From F22 sp963678855 (GTDB lineage Bacteria; Bacteroidota; Bacteroidia; Bacteroidales; Bacteroidaceae): a DNA stretch of 64,000 bases. Of this stretch, positions 52,903 to 61,054 are shown in pieces. The position numbers were made by a program, and so were the translations under genes. A model generated the notes under the pieces. That model was not told the DNA's origin, did not search any database, and saw only the letters and a program-made list of their open reading frames with translations. Position 1 is the stretch's first letter. Each line of letters begins with the position of its first letter. The stretch is taken from contig OY787448.1 in NCBI GenBank assembly GCA_963678855.1, positions 1,984,001-2,048,000 on the forward strand, read 5' to 3'.

Positions 52903-54495
52903 ATGAAGAATAATATATACGCATGCAGCTTTCTGGCGTTATTAACGGCTTGCTCCGCTTGTAGCCGAGGTGTGGATCTACCTCTACCTAAAGGAGGGGA
53001 GATTGATACAGAAGTTGAAAATGTACTGACTATTGATGTCAACAATATTTATCAAACTATGGACGGTTTTGCTGCATCAGATTGCTGGGCTGGAAATTAT
53101 GTAGGGCGCGACTGGGAGGAATCTCAGCGTGCATCTATTGCAGACCTCCTCTTTTCACAAGAAATAGAAGGTGGCCAACCTAAAGGTATTGGTTTATCTA
53201 TGTGGCGTAGTAACTTAGGTGCTGGGACTGCCAATCAAGGTGCAGCCAGTGATATCAGTGACAAAAGCCGTCGTGCAGAATGTTTCCTACTAGAAGATGG
53301 GACGTACGATTGGAGTCAGGCAGCTGGTCAACGCTATTTTATGCAACAGGCTAAGCTTAAAGGTTGTGAATCGTTTGTATTGTTTAGCAATTCAGCACCT
53401 GTATGGTACACTATAAATGGTAAAGGCTATTCAAATCAAGGTGCCAATGCCAATTTGAAGTCAGATAAATACGACGACTTTGCAGCCTATATGGCTACCG
53501 TGGCTAAGCACTATGAAGAAGCTGGGATTCCAATCGATTTTATTAGCCCAGTCAATGAACCACAGTATAATTGGGCTGATAGTAAACAAGAAGGTTCAGG
53601 ATGGACAAATACTCAAGTAGCTACATTGACTCGTGAATTGGATGCAGCGCTAAGCAATGAATCTTTAACTACTAAGATTTTGCTATCTGAAGCAGGAAGC
53701 TACAGTTACCTCTACGAGGTTAAAGATGGTGCGAATCGTAGCAATGTAATAGCTGACTTATTTGATGCATCATCATCAAATTATGTAGGCGACCTATCTC
53801 ATGTACCTAACATTATCGGTGGACATGCGTATTGGACAGATTCTAACTGGAGCTCTTTGACTAGCACAAGAAAAAACTTCTGGAATGCAGCACAGGCAAA
53901 GAACTTAAGAACCTACCAAACCGAATGGAGTATGTTGGGCGATGGATATAATGATGAACATTTTGTAGATTATAACTCGGCTACTTATATGGACATAGCA
54001 ATGTATATGAGCCAAGTGATGTATCATGATATCGCTAATGCAAATGTAAGCTCTTGGTCGTTCTGGACAGCCATGGATGTGGAGCGATGGGGACATAAAG
54101 ACCGCTTTTTGCTAATCTCTTTGACACCAGCAGGTGGAGTGAATGGCGATATCTCGCAAAGTGGTACACATGCTGCTCGTAAAACGCTTTGGGTACTCGG
54201 TAATTATAGTCTTTTTGTTCGACCAGGATACAAACGCGTTGATATAAGCAACGGTATCGATAATGATATGTTTGGAACTGCTTTTGTTTCACCTGATAAT
54301 CAAAAACTGGTACTAGTTGTGACAAATTATAAGAATAAAGCGCAAGTATTTGTTCCTCAACTTAACGGCTTTGAAGCTAAAAGCGTGAAGAGATATGTTA
54401 CTAGTGAGTTCAGTGATTTGAAGGGAAGTGAGGTATCGTTGGAAGCTTTGGAAGTCCCTGTTCGTTCGGTGACGACATTTGTGTTTAGCAAGTAA
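52903..54495 (+). CDS. GH30-family glycoside hydrolase, lipoprotein
   Basis: 530 residues from ATG 52903; the longer frame from 52861 starts inside susD. The lipobox is LTAC (Cys17), so it is probably membrane-anchored. The GH30 barrel has the acid/base Glu219 in SPVNEPQYNW and the nucleophile Glu341 in TYQTEWSML, with YQTMDGFAASDCW at the N-terminal side and a beta-sandwich end (about 450-530). GH30 includes xylanases, beta-1,6-glucanases and beta-1,6-galactanases. The family is firm; the subfamily is not. A beta-1,6-galactanase-like role with the neighbouring GH2 is my best guess. Confidence 0.85.
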   Translation: MKNNIYACSFLALLTACSACSRGVDLPLPKGGEIDTEVENVLTIDVNNIYQTMDGFAASDCWAGNYVGRDWEESQRASIADLLFSQEIEGGQPKGIGLSMWRSNLGAGTANQGAASDISDKSRRAECFLLEDGTYDWSQAAGQRYFMQQAKLKGCESFVLFSNSAPVWYTINGKGYSNQGANANLKSDKYDDFAAYMATVAKHYEEAGIPIDFISPVNEPQYNWADSKQEGSGWTNTQVATLTRELDAALSNESLTTKILLSEAGSYSYLYEVKDGANRSNVIADLFDASSSNYVGDLSHVPNIIGGHAYWTDSNWSSLTSTRKNFWNAAQAKNLRTYQTEWSMLGDGYNDEHFVDYNSATYMDIAMYMSQVMYHDIANANVSSWSFWTAMDVERWGHKDRFLLISLTPAGGVNGDISQSGTHAARKTLWVLGNYSLFVRPGYKRVDISNGIDNDMFGTAFVSPDNQKLVLVVTNYKNKAQVFVPQLNGFEAKSVKRYVTSEFSDLKGSEVSLEALEVPVRSVTTFVFSK

Positions 54496-54516
54496 TTTTC
54501 TTGCATAAAAACCTAC

Positions 54517-54587
54517 TGGGGGATTATTTGGTTAGATGACATATATTTTGCATGATAAATGCTTGTTATTGACTAAATAATCCCCCA
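54517..54587 (+). promoter_or_regulatory. Inverted repeat between the GH30 and GH2 genes
   Basis: TGGGGGATTATTT at 54517-54529 is matched by its exact inverted copy at 54575-54587, with a 45-nt centre. It lies just upstream of the GH2 promoter and after GH30; it may be an RNA structure, a terminator without a T-run, or a regulator site. Confidence 0.5.
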
Positions 54588-54606
54588 AACCATGTCTAAA
54601 ACACCA

Positions 54607-54614
54607 TATATTTG
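54607..54614 (+). promoter_or_regulatory. -7 box of the GH2 gene
   Basis: TATATTTG lies 30 bases before the GH2 start; no -33 TTG is seen at the normal distance. It suggests the GH2 gene can be transcribed separately from the rest of the PUL. Confidence 0.6.
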
Positions 54615-54643
54615 CATTGTAGATGTAACAAAATATTTTTAAT

Positions 54644-57091
54644 ATGACTTATTACCATAACTCTTTTGTAAGTTGCCTCAAGAAAGTAGGCATGCTGTCA
54701 TTGCTGATTTTAGCTAGCATCTCTTCTGCTTTTGCTCAAGGCTTTGGAGAACAGCAATTGCTCCGTGAAGACTGGAGATTTCACCTCGGTGATTTAAAAT
54801 ACGGTGGTATAGAAACTTTAGACCATAGCCAATGGCAAAAAGTAACTGTGCCTCACGATTGGAGTGTAGAACAACCAGCTAGTCCAGCTTTGGCTAGTTG
54901 TACAGGATACCTTCCTGGAGGTATCGGATGGTACCGTAAAGACCTTGAAGTACCTGCCTCAAAAGAGGGACAACGCGTATATATATACTTTGGTGGAGTA
55001 TATAACAATAGCGAGGTCTTTATCAATGGTAAGTGGGTAGGGCGTCGTCCTAATGGGTATATCTCATTTATGTATGACCTAACACCTTATATCAATTTTG
55101 GTGGACGTAATGTGGTCGCTGTAAAAGTAAATCACAGTGACTATGCTGATTCACGTTGGTATACTGGTTCTGGTATCTATCGTGATGTAAAACTTGTGTA
55201 TGCGCAGCCAATACATATTAATCTATGGGGTGTTTCTTATGATGCACAGCTTACAGGTGATAAAGCCGTCTTGAATGCGCATACAGAAGTGACGAATAAG
55301 ACAAAAGAAAGCACTTCCGTGAAAGTTGTGCATACTTTACTAGATAAAGACAATCAAAAAGTCGCTGGCACAACAAAATATGCACGAGTAGGTGCTGCTG
55401 CAACACACAAGGTTTCTCAAACAATGCGATTGAAAGATATCCATAGATGGAGCTTAGAAGTTCCTTATCTATATACGATGGAAACCAAAGTTTATCAAGG
55501 TGGTAAACTAATCGATCAAAATACGACAAAGGTAGGGCTTCGCGAACTGACTTACGATAGCAACAAAGGTTTTGCTTTGAATGGCAAGTGGACTAAACTT
55601 AAGGGTGTATGTATTCACCACGATGCTGGTGCATTGGGTGCTGCAGTTCCTGCTGAAGTGTGGATTACCCGTATGGAAAAACTGAAATCTATCGGTGTTA
55701 ATGCGATTCGTATGAGTCACAATCCACAAGCAACTGCTGTCTACGAGGCATGTGATGCGACTGGTTTGGTCGTGATGGATGAGGCTTTTGATGAATGGGA
55801 GTATCCAAAGAAAAAGTGGATTTCAGGTTGGAATGAAGGTAAGCCAGGCTTTCAAGGTTCTTCTCATTTCTTTCGTGAGTGGTGTGAGCGCGACTTGGCA
55901 GATATGATTCGTCGTGATAGAAATCACCCTTCTATTATCATGTGGAGTATTGGTAATGAAGTGGATTACCCTAATGACCCATATAGTCACCCAGTGCTTG
56001 ATGACGAAAGCGGTACGGTACAAATTCACGTACGTGGTTATAAAAAAGATCACCCACATGCTAATCGCTTAGGTGAAATTGCTGCTACCTTGGTAGCTGT
56101 AGTGAAGAAATATGATACGTCTCGTCCTGCAACTGCTGCATTGGCTGGTGCAGTGATGTCTAATGAGACTGCTTACCCAGGTGCTTTGGACATCGTAGGG
56201 TATAATTATACGGAAGGTCGCTATGATATGGACCACGAGAAATATCCTAACCGTGTGTTTTACGGTAGTGAGACAGGTAGAAGCTTGAATTCTTGGAAAG
56301 CTGTACGTGATAAGGAGTTTATATTTGGTCAGTTTATCTGGACTGGATATGATTATTTAGGTGAATCTCGTAGATGGCCTTCACGTGGTCTGAATACAGG
56401 TTTGATTGAGCAAGATGACAATATCAAAGCTAATGGTTATTTCCGTCGTTCATTGTGGCTAGAGACACCAACAGCGTATGTTGGAGCTTTACCTTCAAAG
56501 ACGCATCAGTTGGATCGTAAACTATACCACATGCCTCATGTCTGGAACTATGAGAAGGGCGAAAAAATGACTATTGTGACCTATACAAACTGCGATGAGG
56601 CCGAACTTTTGTTGAACGGAAAGGTAGTAGGGCAGAAGAAAAAGTATGATGATAGTACAGCGCTTATCAAATGGGAACTTCCATATCAACCAGGTAAGCT
56701 AGAGGTAGTCGCTTATAAGAATGGTCAACCAGTAGCTAAGGATGCCATTGAGACAACTACCGTGCCTGCTAAGATTGAGGCATCTATTGTTGTCCCAGAA
56801 AAGATAGGCAAGCGTAGTATGTTGCAGCTCCCTATCTGTGTTTTGGATGCTGAAGGACGTCTTGTAGAAGTGGCTCAGTCTGAAATCACTTGCCAAATTA
56901 AAGGGGCAGCTCGCTTAGTTGGTTTAGAAAGTGGTTCTAATGATGTGCGACTCAATTATAGAAATAAGCATCAACGTGCTCACCGTGGTACTTTGAAAGC
57001 TTATGTAGAACTCACAAAGGATTCTGGAGAGGTAGAGGTTGTACTTACTTCACCATTGCTTAAAGATAAGACTTTAGTGTATAAGTATTAG
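54644..57091 (+). CDS. GH2-family glycoside hydrolase, beta-galactosidase-like
   Basis: 815 residues with a signal peptide (about 1-31, ending AFAQ) and no lipobox, so probably periplasmic. It has the GH2 layout: jelly-roll N-domain (LREDWRFHLG, VPHDWSVE, GGIGWYRKDLEVP), an Ig-like middle, the barrel with acid/base Glu439 (MWSIGNEVDYP) and nucleophile Glu543 (FYGSETGRS), and C-terminal Ig-like domains (DUF4982-type, about 610-700, and more). It would remove beta-linked terminal sugars, most often galactose, from imported oligosaccharides. It is the last PUL gene, with a terminator at 57115. Confidence 0.9.
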   Translation: MTYYHNSFVSCLKKVGMLSLLILASISSAFAQGFGEQQLLREDWRFHLGDLKYGGIETLDHSQWQKVTVPHDWSVEQPASPALASCTGYLPGGIGWYRKDLEVPASKEGQRVYIYFGGVYNNSEVFINGKWVGRRPNGYISFMYDLTPYINFGGRNVVAVKVNHSDYADSRWYTGSGIYRDVKLVYAQPIHINLWGVSYDAQLTGDKAVLNAHTEVTNKTKESTSVKVVHTLLDKDNQKVAGTTKYARVGAAATHKVSQTMRLKDIHRWSLEVPYLYTMETKVYQGGKLIDQNTTKVGLRELTYDSNKGFALNGKWTKLKGVCIHHDAGALGAAVPAEVWITRMEKLKSIGVNAIRMSHNPQATAVYEACDATGLVVMDEAFDEWEYPKKKWISGWNEGKPGFQGSSHFFREWCERDLADMIRRDRNHPSIIMWSIGNEVDYPNDPYSHPVLDDESGTVQIHVRGYKKDHPHANRLGEIAATLVAVVKKYDTSRPATAALAGAVMSNETAYPGALDIVGYNYTEGRYDMDHEKYPNRVFYGSETGRSLNSWKAVRDKEFIFGQFIWTGYDYLGESRRWPSRGLNTGLIEQDDNIKANGYFRRSLWLETPTAYVGALPSKTHQLDRKLYHMPHVWNYEKGEKMTIVTYTNCDEAELLLNGKVVGQKKKYDDSTALIKWELPYQPGKLEVVAYKNGQPVAKDAIETTTVPAKIEASIVVPEKIGKRSMLQLPICVLDAEGRLVEVAQSEITCQIKGAARLVGLESGSNDVRLNYRNKHQRAHRGTLKAYVELTKDSGEVEVVLTSPLLKDKTLVYKY

Positions 57092-57114
57092 GTAGTGTAT
57101 TTATAGATGTAATT

Positions 57115-57152
57115 AGAGGGTGTGTCAAAGTAATTTGGCAGACCCTCTTTTT
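57115..57152 (+). terminator. Terminator of the PUL
   Basis: A 15-bp stem with few mismatches (57115-57129 with 57134-57148) and a T-run, 23 bp after the GH2 stop. Confidence 0.8.
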
Positions 57153-57170
57153 GTTCGCCCACGATTTTAA

Positions 57171-57262
57171 CTAGATGTCAACCATCTGGCAACCTTGGAT
57201 GTCAGCATCTGGCATACATGATTGTCAGTACCTAGCATCCATGGTTGCCAGATGGCTGACAT
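57171..57262. repeat. Modular intergenic element of four 23-bp units with inverted outer units
   Basis: Four 23-bp units (57171, 57194, 57217 and 57240 starts) share the pattern ATGTCA-N5-TGGCAT. The outer units are inverted copies: 57175-57194 against 57243-57262 match at 19 of 20 positions. It lies between the PUL terminator and the ars promoter, in a gap of about 346 bp (57092-57437) with no coding potential. The design is the same as at 6040 and 24714, but the sequence differs. Confidence 0.85.
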
Positions 57263-57365
57263 TTAATTATGTGTCTTTGGTGCAACTCTTTGTTCTGGTA
57301 GACCTGTAAATTGTCTGTGATAAGAGTATAAATAGAGCCTGTTCGTAAAAAAGCAAACAAAAATT

Positions 57366-57400
57366 TTGGTAGTTTGCAAAGTGTTCGTATATTTGCAAAC
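57366..57400 (+). promoter_or_regulatory. Promoter and candidate ArsR operator of the ars operon
   Basis: TTG at 57366-57368, a 19-bp spacer and TATATTTG at 57388-57395. A perfect inverted repeat GTTTGCAAA-N11-TTTGCAAAC (57372-57380, 57392-57400) overlaps the -7 box, so a bound dimer would block RNA polymerase. It precedes arsR by 37 bp, fitting autoregulation. Confidence 0.75.
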
Positions 57401-57437
57401 GATTAATCAAGGGAATAATTTAATAAAACGTTTTATT

Positions 57438-57767
57438 ATGGCAGTAACAAAGAAATACGATGCGCGTACAGAGCGCATTGCTAGTTATGCAAAAGCATTA
57501 TCGCATCCTGCTCGAGTAGCTGTGATGTTTTTTCTAGCAAGTCAAGATACTTGCTTTTTTGGAGATATTGAAGAAGTCCTTCCTTTGCAAAAGGCTACAG
57601 TATCTCAACACTTATCTGAGTTGAAGAAGGTTGGTTTGATTCAAGGTGAAATTCAAGGACAAAATACAAAGTATTGTATCAATTGCGAAGCTTGGCAAGA
57701 AGCTCGTGAATTGTTCGATAAATTCTTCGTAGATTGCAATAAGCAAACATGCGGGTGCGAAGATTAA
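57438..57767 (+). CDS. arsR: ArsR-family metalloid-responsive repressor
   Basis: 109 residues from ATG 57438 (MAVTKKYDARTERIASYAKAL); the longer frame from 57366 crosses the promoter. It has the winged helix-turn-helix of ArsR/SmtB (ALSHPARVAVMFFLASQDTCFFGDIE, KATVSQHLSELKKVGLI). Cysteines at TCFFGD and the C-terminal end (YCINC and NKQTCGCED) could bind As(III). It probably represses its own operon through the inverted repeat at 57372-57400. Confidence 0.88.
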   Translation: MAVTKKYDARTERIASYAKALSHPARVAVMFFLASQDTCFFGDIEEVLPLQKATVSQHLSELKKVGLIQGEIQGQNTKYCINCEAWQEARELFDKFFVDCNKQTCGCED

Positions 57768-57814
57768 TAGACTATACATTAGAAAAATATTTAACTGATT
57801 AAAATAGGATTATT

Positions 57815-58045
57815 ATGGAAATTAAAATTTTAGGTTCAGGTTGTGCTAAATGCAAAACATTGACAGAAACAGCTAAGAAAGCAGTTGAAGAACTAGGTAT
57901 CGAAGCAAACATCATTAAAGAGGAAGACATGATTAAAATCATGAGTTATAACGTGATGCGTACACCAGCTCTAGTTGTAGATGAAAAGGTTGTATCTTCA
58001 GGTAAGGTCTTGTCTTTGTCAGAAATGAAGAGTTTGTTGAAGTAA
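57815..58045 (+). CDS. Small thioredoxin-like redox protein (CxxC)
   Basis: 76 residues, without a signal peptide. It begins MEIKILGSGCAKCKTLTE, with the redox pair Cys10 and Cys13, and has the TM0996/MTH895-type fold (NVMRTPALVVDEKVVSSGKV with the cis-proline). It is a cytoplasmic glutaredoxin/thioredoxin-like electron carrier. Set between arsR and a second thioredoxin-like gene, it may supply electrons to ArsC or to the CcdA-like membrane protein. Confidence 0.85.
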   Translation: MEIKILGSGCAKCKTLTETAKKAVEELGIEANIIKEEDMIKIMSYNVMRTPALVVDEKVVSSGKVLSLSEMKSLLK

Positions 58046-58082
58046 TCAAATCAAACAAAAATCTAATAACGGAATCACAATT

Positions 58083-58619
58083 ATGAGAAAAGGAATTCTT
58101 GCGATTGCTGCTTTTGCAATGTTGGCATCTTGTGGTATTAAAGCAAAACAAGCAGAAAAAGCAAAACAAGCAGCAGAAGAAAAGACATCTTGCGCGTGCT
58201 CTGGGTCATCATGCCAAAGTGAGCAGACAGCTGATGTGACTTTTGAAGACGGTCTACACGTGCTGTATTTCCACGGTGCTAAACGCTGTCCTACGTGTAT
58301 GAGTATTGAGAAGAATGTACAAGATCTTATCAAAGCTCAATATGCAAAACAGGTAGCAGACCAGAAGCTGTACGTTCATGTGATTGATTACTCAAAAGAA
58401 CCAGGTAAGAGCTTGGCTAATCAGTTTCAAGTCTCTTTCTCTAGTTTGATTCTCTTGAATAAACAAGAGGATGAAGTGAATGCAGGGAATGCCACAAGAT
58501 TTGCTTTCTCCACTTCTCGTCGTCAACCAGAAGTCTTTAAAGCTGGCGTCGCTGCTGTGCTAGACGGTGCTTTGAAAACTGGAAAAGTTGATTTGAGCCT
58601 AGTTGCATCTGCTAAATAA
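58083..58619 (+). CDS. Thioredoxin-like lipoprotein with Cys-rich linker
   Basis: 178 residues. The lipobox is LASC (Cys17), so it is anchored outside the inner membrane. A Lys/Ala-rich linker contains a Cys cluster, CACSGSSC (37-44), then a thioredoxin-like fold with CPTC at 69-72 (FHGAKRCPTCMS). It resembles proteins of ars operons in Bacteroides that I have seen named nitrophyl- or thioredoxin-type, but I do not recognise a precise family. The ATG of the ArsG-like gene follows after 7 bp. Confidence 0.75.
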   Translation: MRKGILAIAAFAMLASCGIKAKQAEKAKQAAEEKTSCACSGSSCQSEQTADVTFEDGLHVLYFHGAKRCPTCMSIEKNVQDLIKAQYAKQVADQKLYVHVIDYSKEPGKSLANQFQVSFSSLILLNKQEDEVNAGNATRFAFSTSRRQPEVFKAGVAAVLDGALKTGKVDLSLVASAK

Positions 58620-58626
58620 GATCAGT

Positions 58627-59340
58627 ATGGAACAATGGCTACAAGAGATGATGAATAGCAGTGAACTACCAATTGTCACTGCTTTTCTGTTAGGACTGCT
58701 GACTGCTATCAGCCCTTGTTTCCTTGCTACCAATGTAACCGCTGTGGGTTTTATTGGGAGTGATATTGAGCAAGGTCGCCGTGTGTTTATTAATGGTCTG
58801 CTATATACGCTAGGTCGTGTTGTGTCTTACTCGGCTTTAGGCGCTGTATTGATTGTGTTATTGAGAGCAGGATCGAATATCTTTCATATTCAGCAAACAG
58901 TTAGTGAATATGGAGACAAGATTCTAGGACCTGCATTGTTTATAGCTGGACTATTTATGCTCTTCGGCAATCTGTTGAATCTCCCTAGCTTGGGTGTGCA
59001 AACAGGTGGAGAAGGATTGGCAAAGAAAGGTGGACTAGGTGCTTTCTTGCTTGGGATGCTATTTGCCTTGGCGTTTTGTCCGACTAGCGGTTTCTTATAC
59101 TTTGGGATGCTTATCCCGATGTCTGCTGATGCAACAGGTGGATTGTTTTTGCCAGTCGTATTTGCTATAGCGACAGGAATTCCTGTGATTGTTGTGGCTT
59201 GGATACTAGCCTTTAGTGTACAAAACTTGGGCAAGTTTTATAACGGGATGAAGGTCTTTGAAAAGTACTTCCGTCTCTTAGTAGGTGCCTTGTTTTTAGT
59301 AGTGGGCGCATACTATATTTACCTTTACTACATTCAGTAA
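58627..59340 (+). CDS. CcdA-like membrane protein, ArsG-type transporter family
   Basis: 237 residues from ATG 58627; a longer TTG frame overlaps the previous gene. Six membrane segments. Two cysteines sit in CcdA-type settings: Cys31 in AISPCFLATN and Cys151 in LAFCPTSGFLYFG. Databases call related proteins aromatic aminobenzylarsenical efflux permeases (ArsG family), but the fold and cysteines are those of CcdA/DsbD, which move electrons across the membrane. Given the two thioredoxin-like neighbours, an electron-transfer role is at least as likely as efflux. Confidence 0.8.
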   Translation: MEQWLQEMMNSSELPIVTAFLLGLLTAISPCFLATNVTAVGFIGSDIEQGRRVFINGLLYTLGRVVSYSALGAVLIVLLRAGSNIFHIQQTVSEYGDKILGPALFIAGLFMLFGNLLNLPSLGVQTGGEGLAKKGGLGAFLLGMLFALAFCPTSGFLYFGMLIPMSADATGGLFLPVVFAIATGIPVIVVAWILAFSVQNLGKFYNGMKVFEKYFRLLVGALFLVVGAYYIYLYYIQ

Positions 59341-59369
59341 TTTTTTTCACTATTAAAATAGAAACAAAG

Positions 59370-59789
59370 ATGAAAAGAGTATTAGTATTATGTACGGGAA
59401 ACAGTTGCCGTAGTCAAATGACTGCTGCATTCTTGAAAGAATTGTCTAACAATGTTGAGGTGCACTCAGCAGGCACTGCTCCAGCTCCAGCTGTCAATGC
59501 AGGTGCTGTAAAGTATATGGCTGAACTTGGTATTGATATCAGCAAAGAGATTCCTACACATGTTGACGAATATATTGGTCAAGCTTGGGACTATGTAATC
59601 ACTGTATGTGGTGGTGCCAACGAAAACTGCCCAGCATTCGTAGGTAAAGTAGGCAAGCGTTTGCACATTGGTTTTGATGACCCATCTCACGCAACAGGTA
59701 CTCCTGAGTTTATCGAGAGTGAGTTCCGTCGTGTGCGTGACGAAATCAAAGCTCGCTTCACTCAATTTCTTGTTGAAGAAGGATTGTAA
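59370..59789 (+). CDS. arsC: Arsenate reductase, LMW-phosphatase type
   Basis: 139 residues. The P-loop is CTGNSCRS (Cys8, Cys13, Arg14); VCGGANENCP holds the later cysteines, and the GFDDPSHATGTPE loop has the catalytic Asp, as in thioredoxin-coupled ArsC of the Staphylococcus type. It reduces As(V) to As(III) in the cytoplasm using the thioredoxin system. It lies 29 bp after the ArsG-like gene. Confidence 0.93.
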   Translation: MKRVLVLCTGNSCRSQMTAAFLKELSNNVEVHSAGTAPAPAVNAGAVKYMAELGIDISKEIPTHVDEYIGQAWDYVITVCGGANENCPAFVGKVGKRLHIGFDDPSHATGTPEFIESEFRRVRDEIKARFTQFLVEEGL

Positions 59790-59849
59790 TCGTTCTTCAT
59801 CTCACTTAAGGGCGACTGCCCCCAAGGCAGTATTTTCAAAAGGATAATC

Positions 59850-60896
59850 ATGTTGCCACTATTAACCGCTGTAACTGAACCAAAAACAGGCTTTATTACT
59901 AAGATGAGTTCTTGGTTGAATATTTTTGACGAGTTGGCCACTTGGCTAATATACGATGTGTGTGGATTGTCGCCAGAAACACATCTAGGACAAGCATTGC
60001 ACTTTTTTGTGTTGGATACGACAAAAATCGTTGTATTGCTTTTCTTGATTAGTTCTATTATGGGTATTATCAATGCCTATTTTCCAATCGAGAAGCTTCG
60101 TAATTATTTGACGACTCGTAAACTGTATGGTTTGCAGTACTTGTTGGCTTCAGCATTTGGTGCGATTACACCATTTTGTAGTTGCTCGTCTATACCTTTG
60201 TTTATCGGTTTTGTAAAAGGTGGTATTCCGCTAGGCGTTACTTTTGCGTTTTTGATTACATCGCCATTGGTCAATGAAGTGGCTGTAGCTATGTTCTTGG
60301 GCGCTTTTGGCGTAAAAGCGACTCTGATATATGTAGTCAGTGGTATCTTGCTAGGTATGATTGGTGGGTATATCATGGGTAAGTTGAAACTCGAAGGCTG
60401 GTTAAGCGACTGGGTGAAAGACCTACAAAAGCAACAAGAAGTGGAAAGTGAAGAATTTGCAGCAGATCATGTGCCTTTCAAAGATCGTCTACCTTATATC
60501 CTTCAAGACGCATGGGATATCGTGCGTGGGGTTATTGTATATGTCTTAATTGGTATTGCTGTGGGTGCCGCTATGCATGGTTACGTGCCTGAAGGTTTCT
60601 TTGAGCAATATTTGTCGGCAGATAAATGGTATGCTGTACCACTCGCTGTTATTTTGGCTGTCCCTATGTATGCCAATGCGGCAGGTATTGTACCAGTTGT
60701 TCAAGTTTTTGTAGCCAAAGGGGTGCCGCTAGGTACGGCTATTGCCTTTATGATGGCAGTAGTAGGCCTGTCTCTTCCTGAAGCAACATTGCTTAAAAAG
60801 GTGATGACTTGGAAGCTCATTGGGGTCTTCTTTGGGATCATTACGTTGTTTATGATTTTGTCTGGTTACCTTTTTAATACTATATTACCATCTTGA
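59850..60896 (+). CDS. ArsP-like permease (DUF318/UPF0718 family)
   Basis: 348 residues with about eight membrane segments in two repeats. The signature FGAITPFCSCSSIPLFIGFVKGG and the second-half VPMYANAAGIVPVV are typical. ArsP of this family exports trivalent organoarsenicals such as MAs(III). It is the last gene of the ars-type operon, with a terminator at 60974. The window shows no ArsB, Acr3, ArsA or ArsD, so export of inorganic As(III) is not explained here unless this permease does it. Confidence 0.82.
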   Translation: MLPLLTAVTEPKTGFITKMSSWLNIFDELATWLIYDVCGLSPETHLGQALHFFVLDTTKIVVLLFLISSIMGIINAYFPIEKLRNYLTTRKLYGLQYLLASAFGAITPFCSCSSIPLFIGFVKGGIPLGVTFAFLITSPLVNEVAVAMFLGAFGVKATLIYVVSGILLGMIGGYIMGKLKLEGWLSDWVKDLQKQQEVESEEFAADHVPFKDRLPYILQDAWDIVRGVIVYVLIGIAVGAAMHGYVPEGFFEQYLSADKWYAVPLAVILAVPMYANAAGIVPVVQVFVAKGVPLGTAIAFMMAVVGLSLPEATLLKKVMTWKLIGVFFGIITLFMILSGYLFNTILPS

Positions 60897-60973
60897 TATG
60901 ATAATCAATTTAGTGTAACGTATTGATAAGTGTGTCGGTTTAAAAAAACTTTCATATAAAAATAATTTAAAGC

Positions 60974-61010
60974 CTAGCTGTTTACTTAAAGCAAACAGCT
61001 AGACTTTTTT
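60974..61010 (+). terminator. Terminator of the ars operon
   Basis: A perfect 10-bp stem (60974-60983 with 60993-61002) is followed by a run of Ts. Confidence 0.85.
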
Positions 61011-61032
61011 CTGTGTGTTTGAGAAAAATACG

Positions 61033-61040
61033 TATCTTTG
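61033..61040 (+). promoter_or_regulatory. -7 box of the ThrE-like genes
   Basis: TATCTTTG, 14 bases before the first ATG; this places the start at 61055 or 61070 rather than at the earlier in-frame codons. Confidence 0.65.
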
Positions 61041-61054
61041 TAACCAAACCTATA

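Noticed and set aside
57171..57262. Possible small CRISPR array
   Set aside because: The units follow each other directly without unique spacers, the outer units are inverted, and no cas genes are near.
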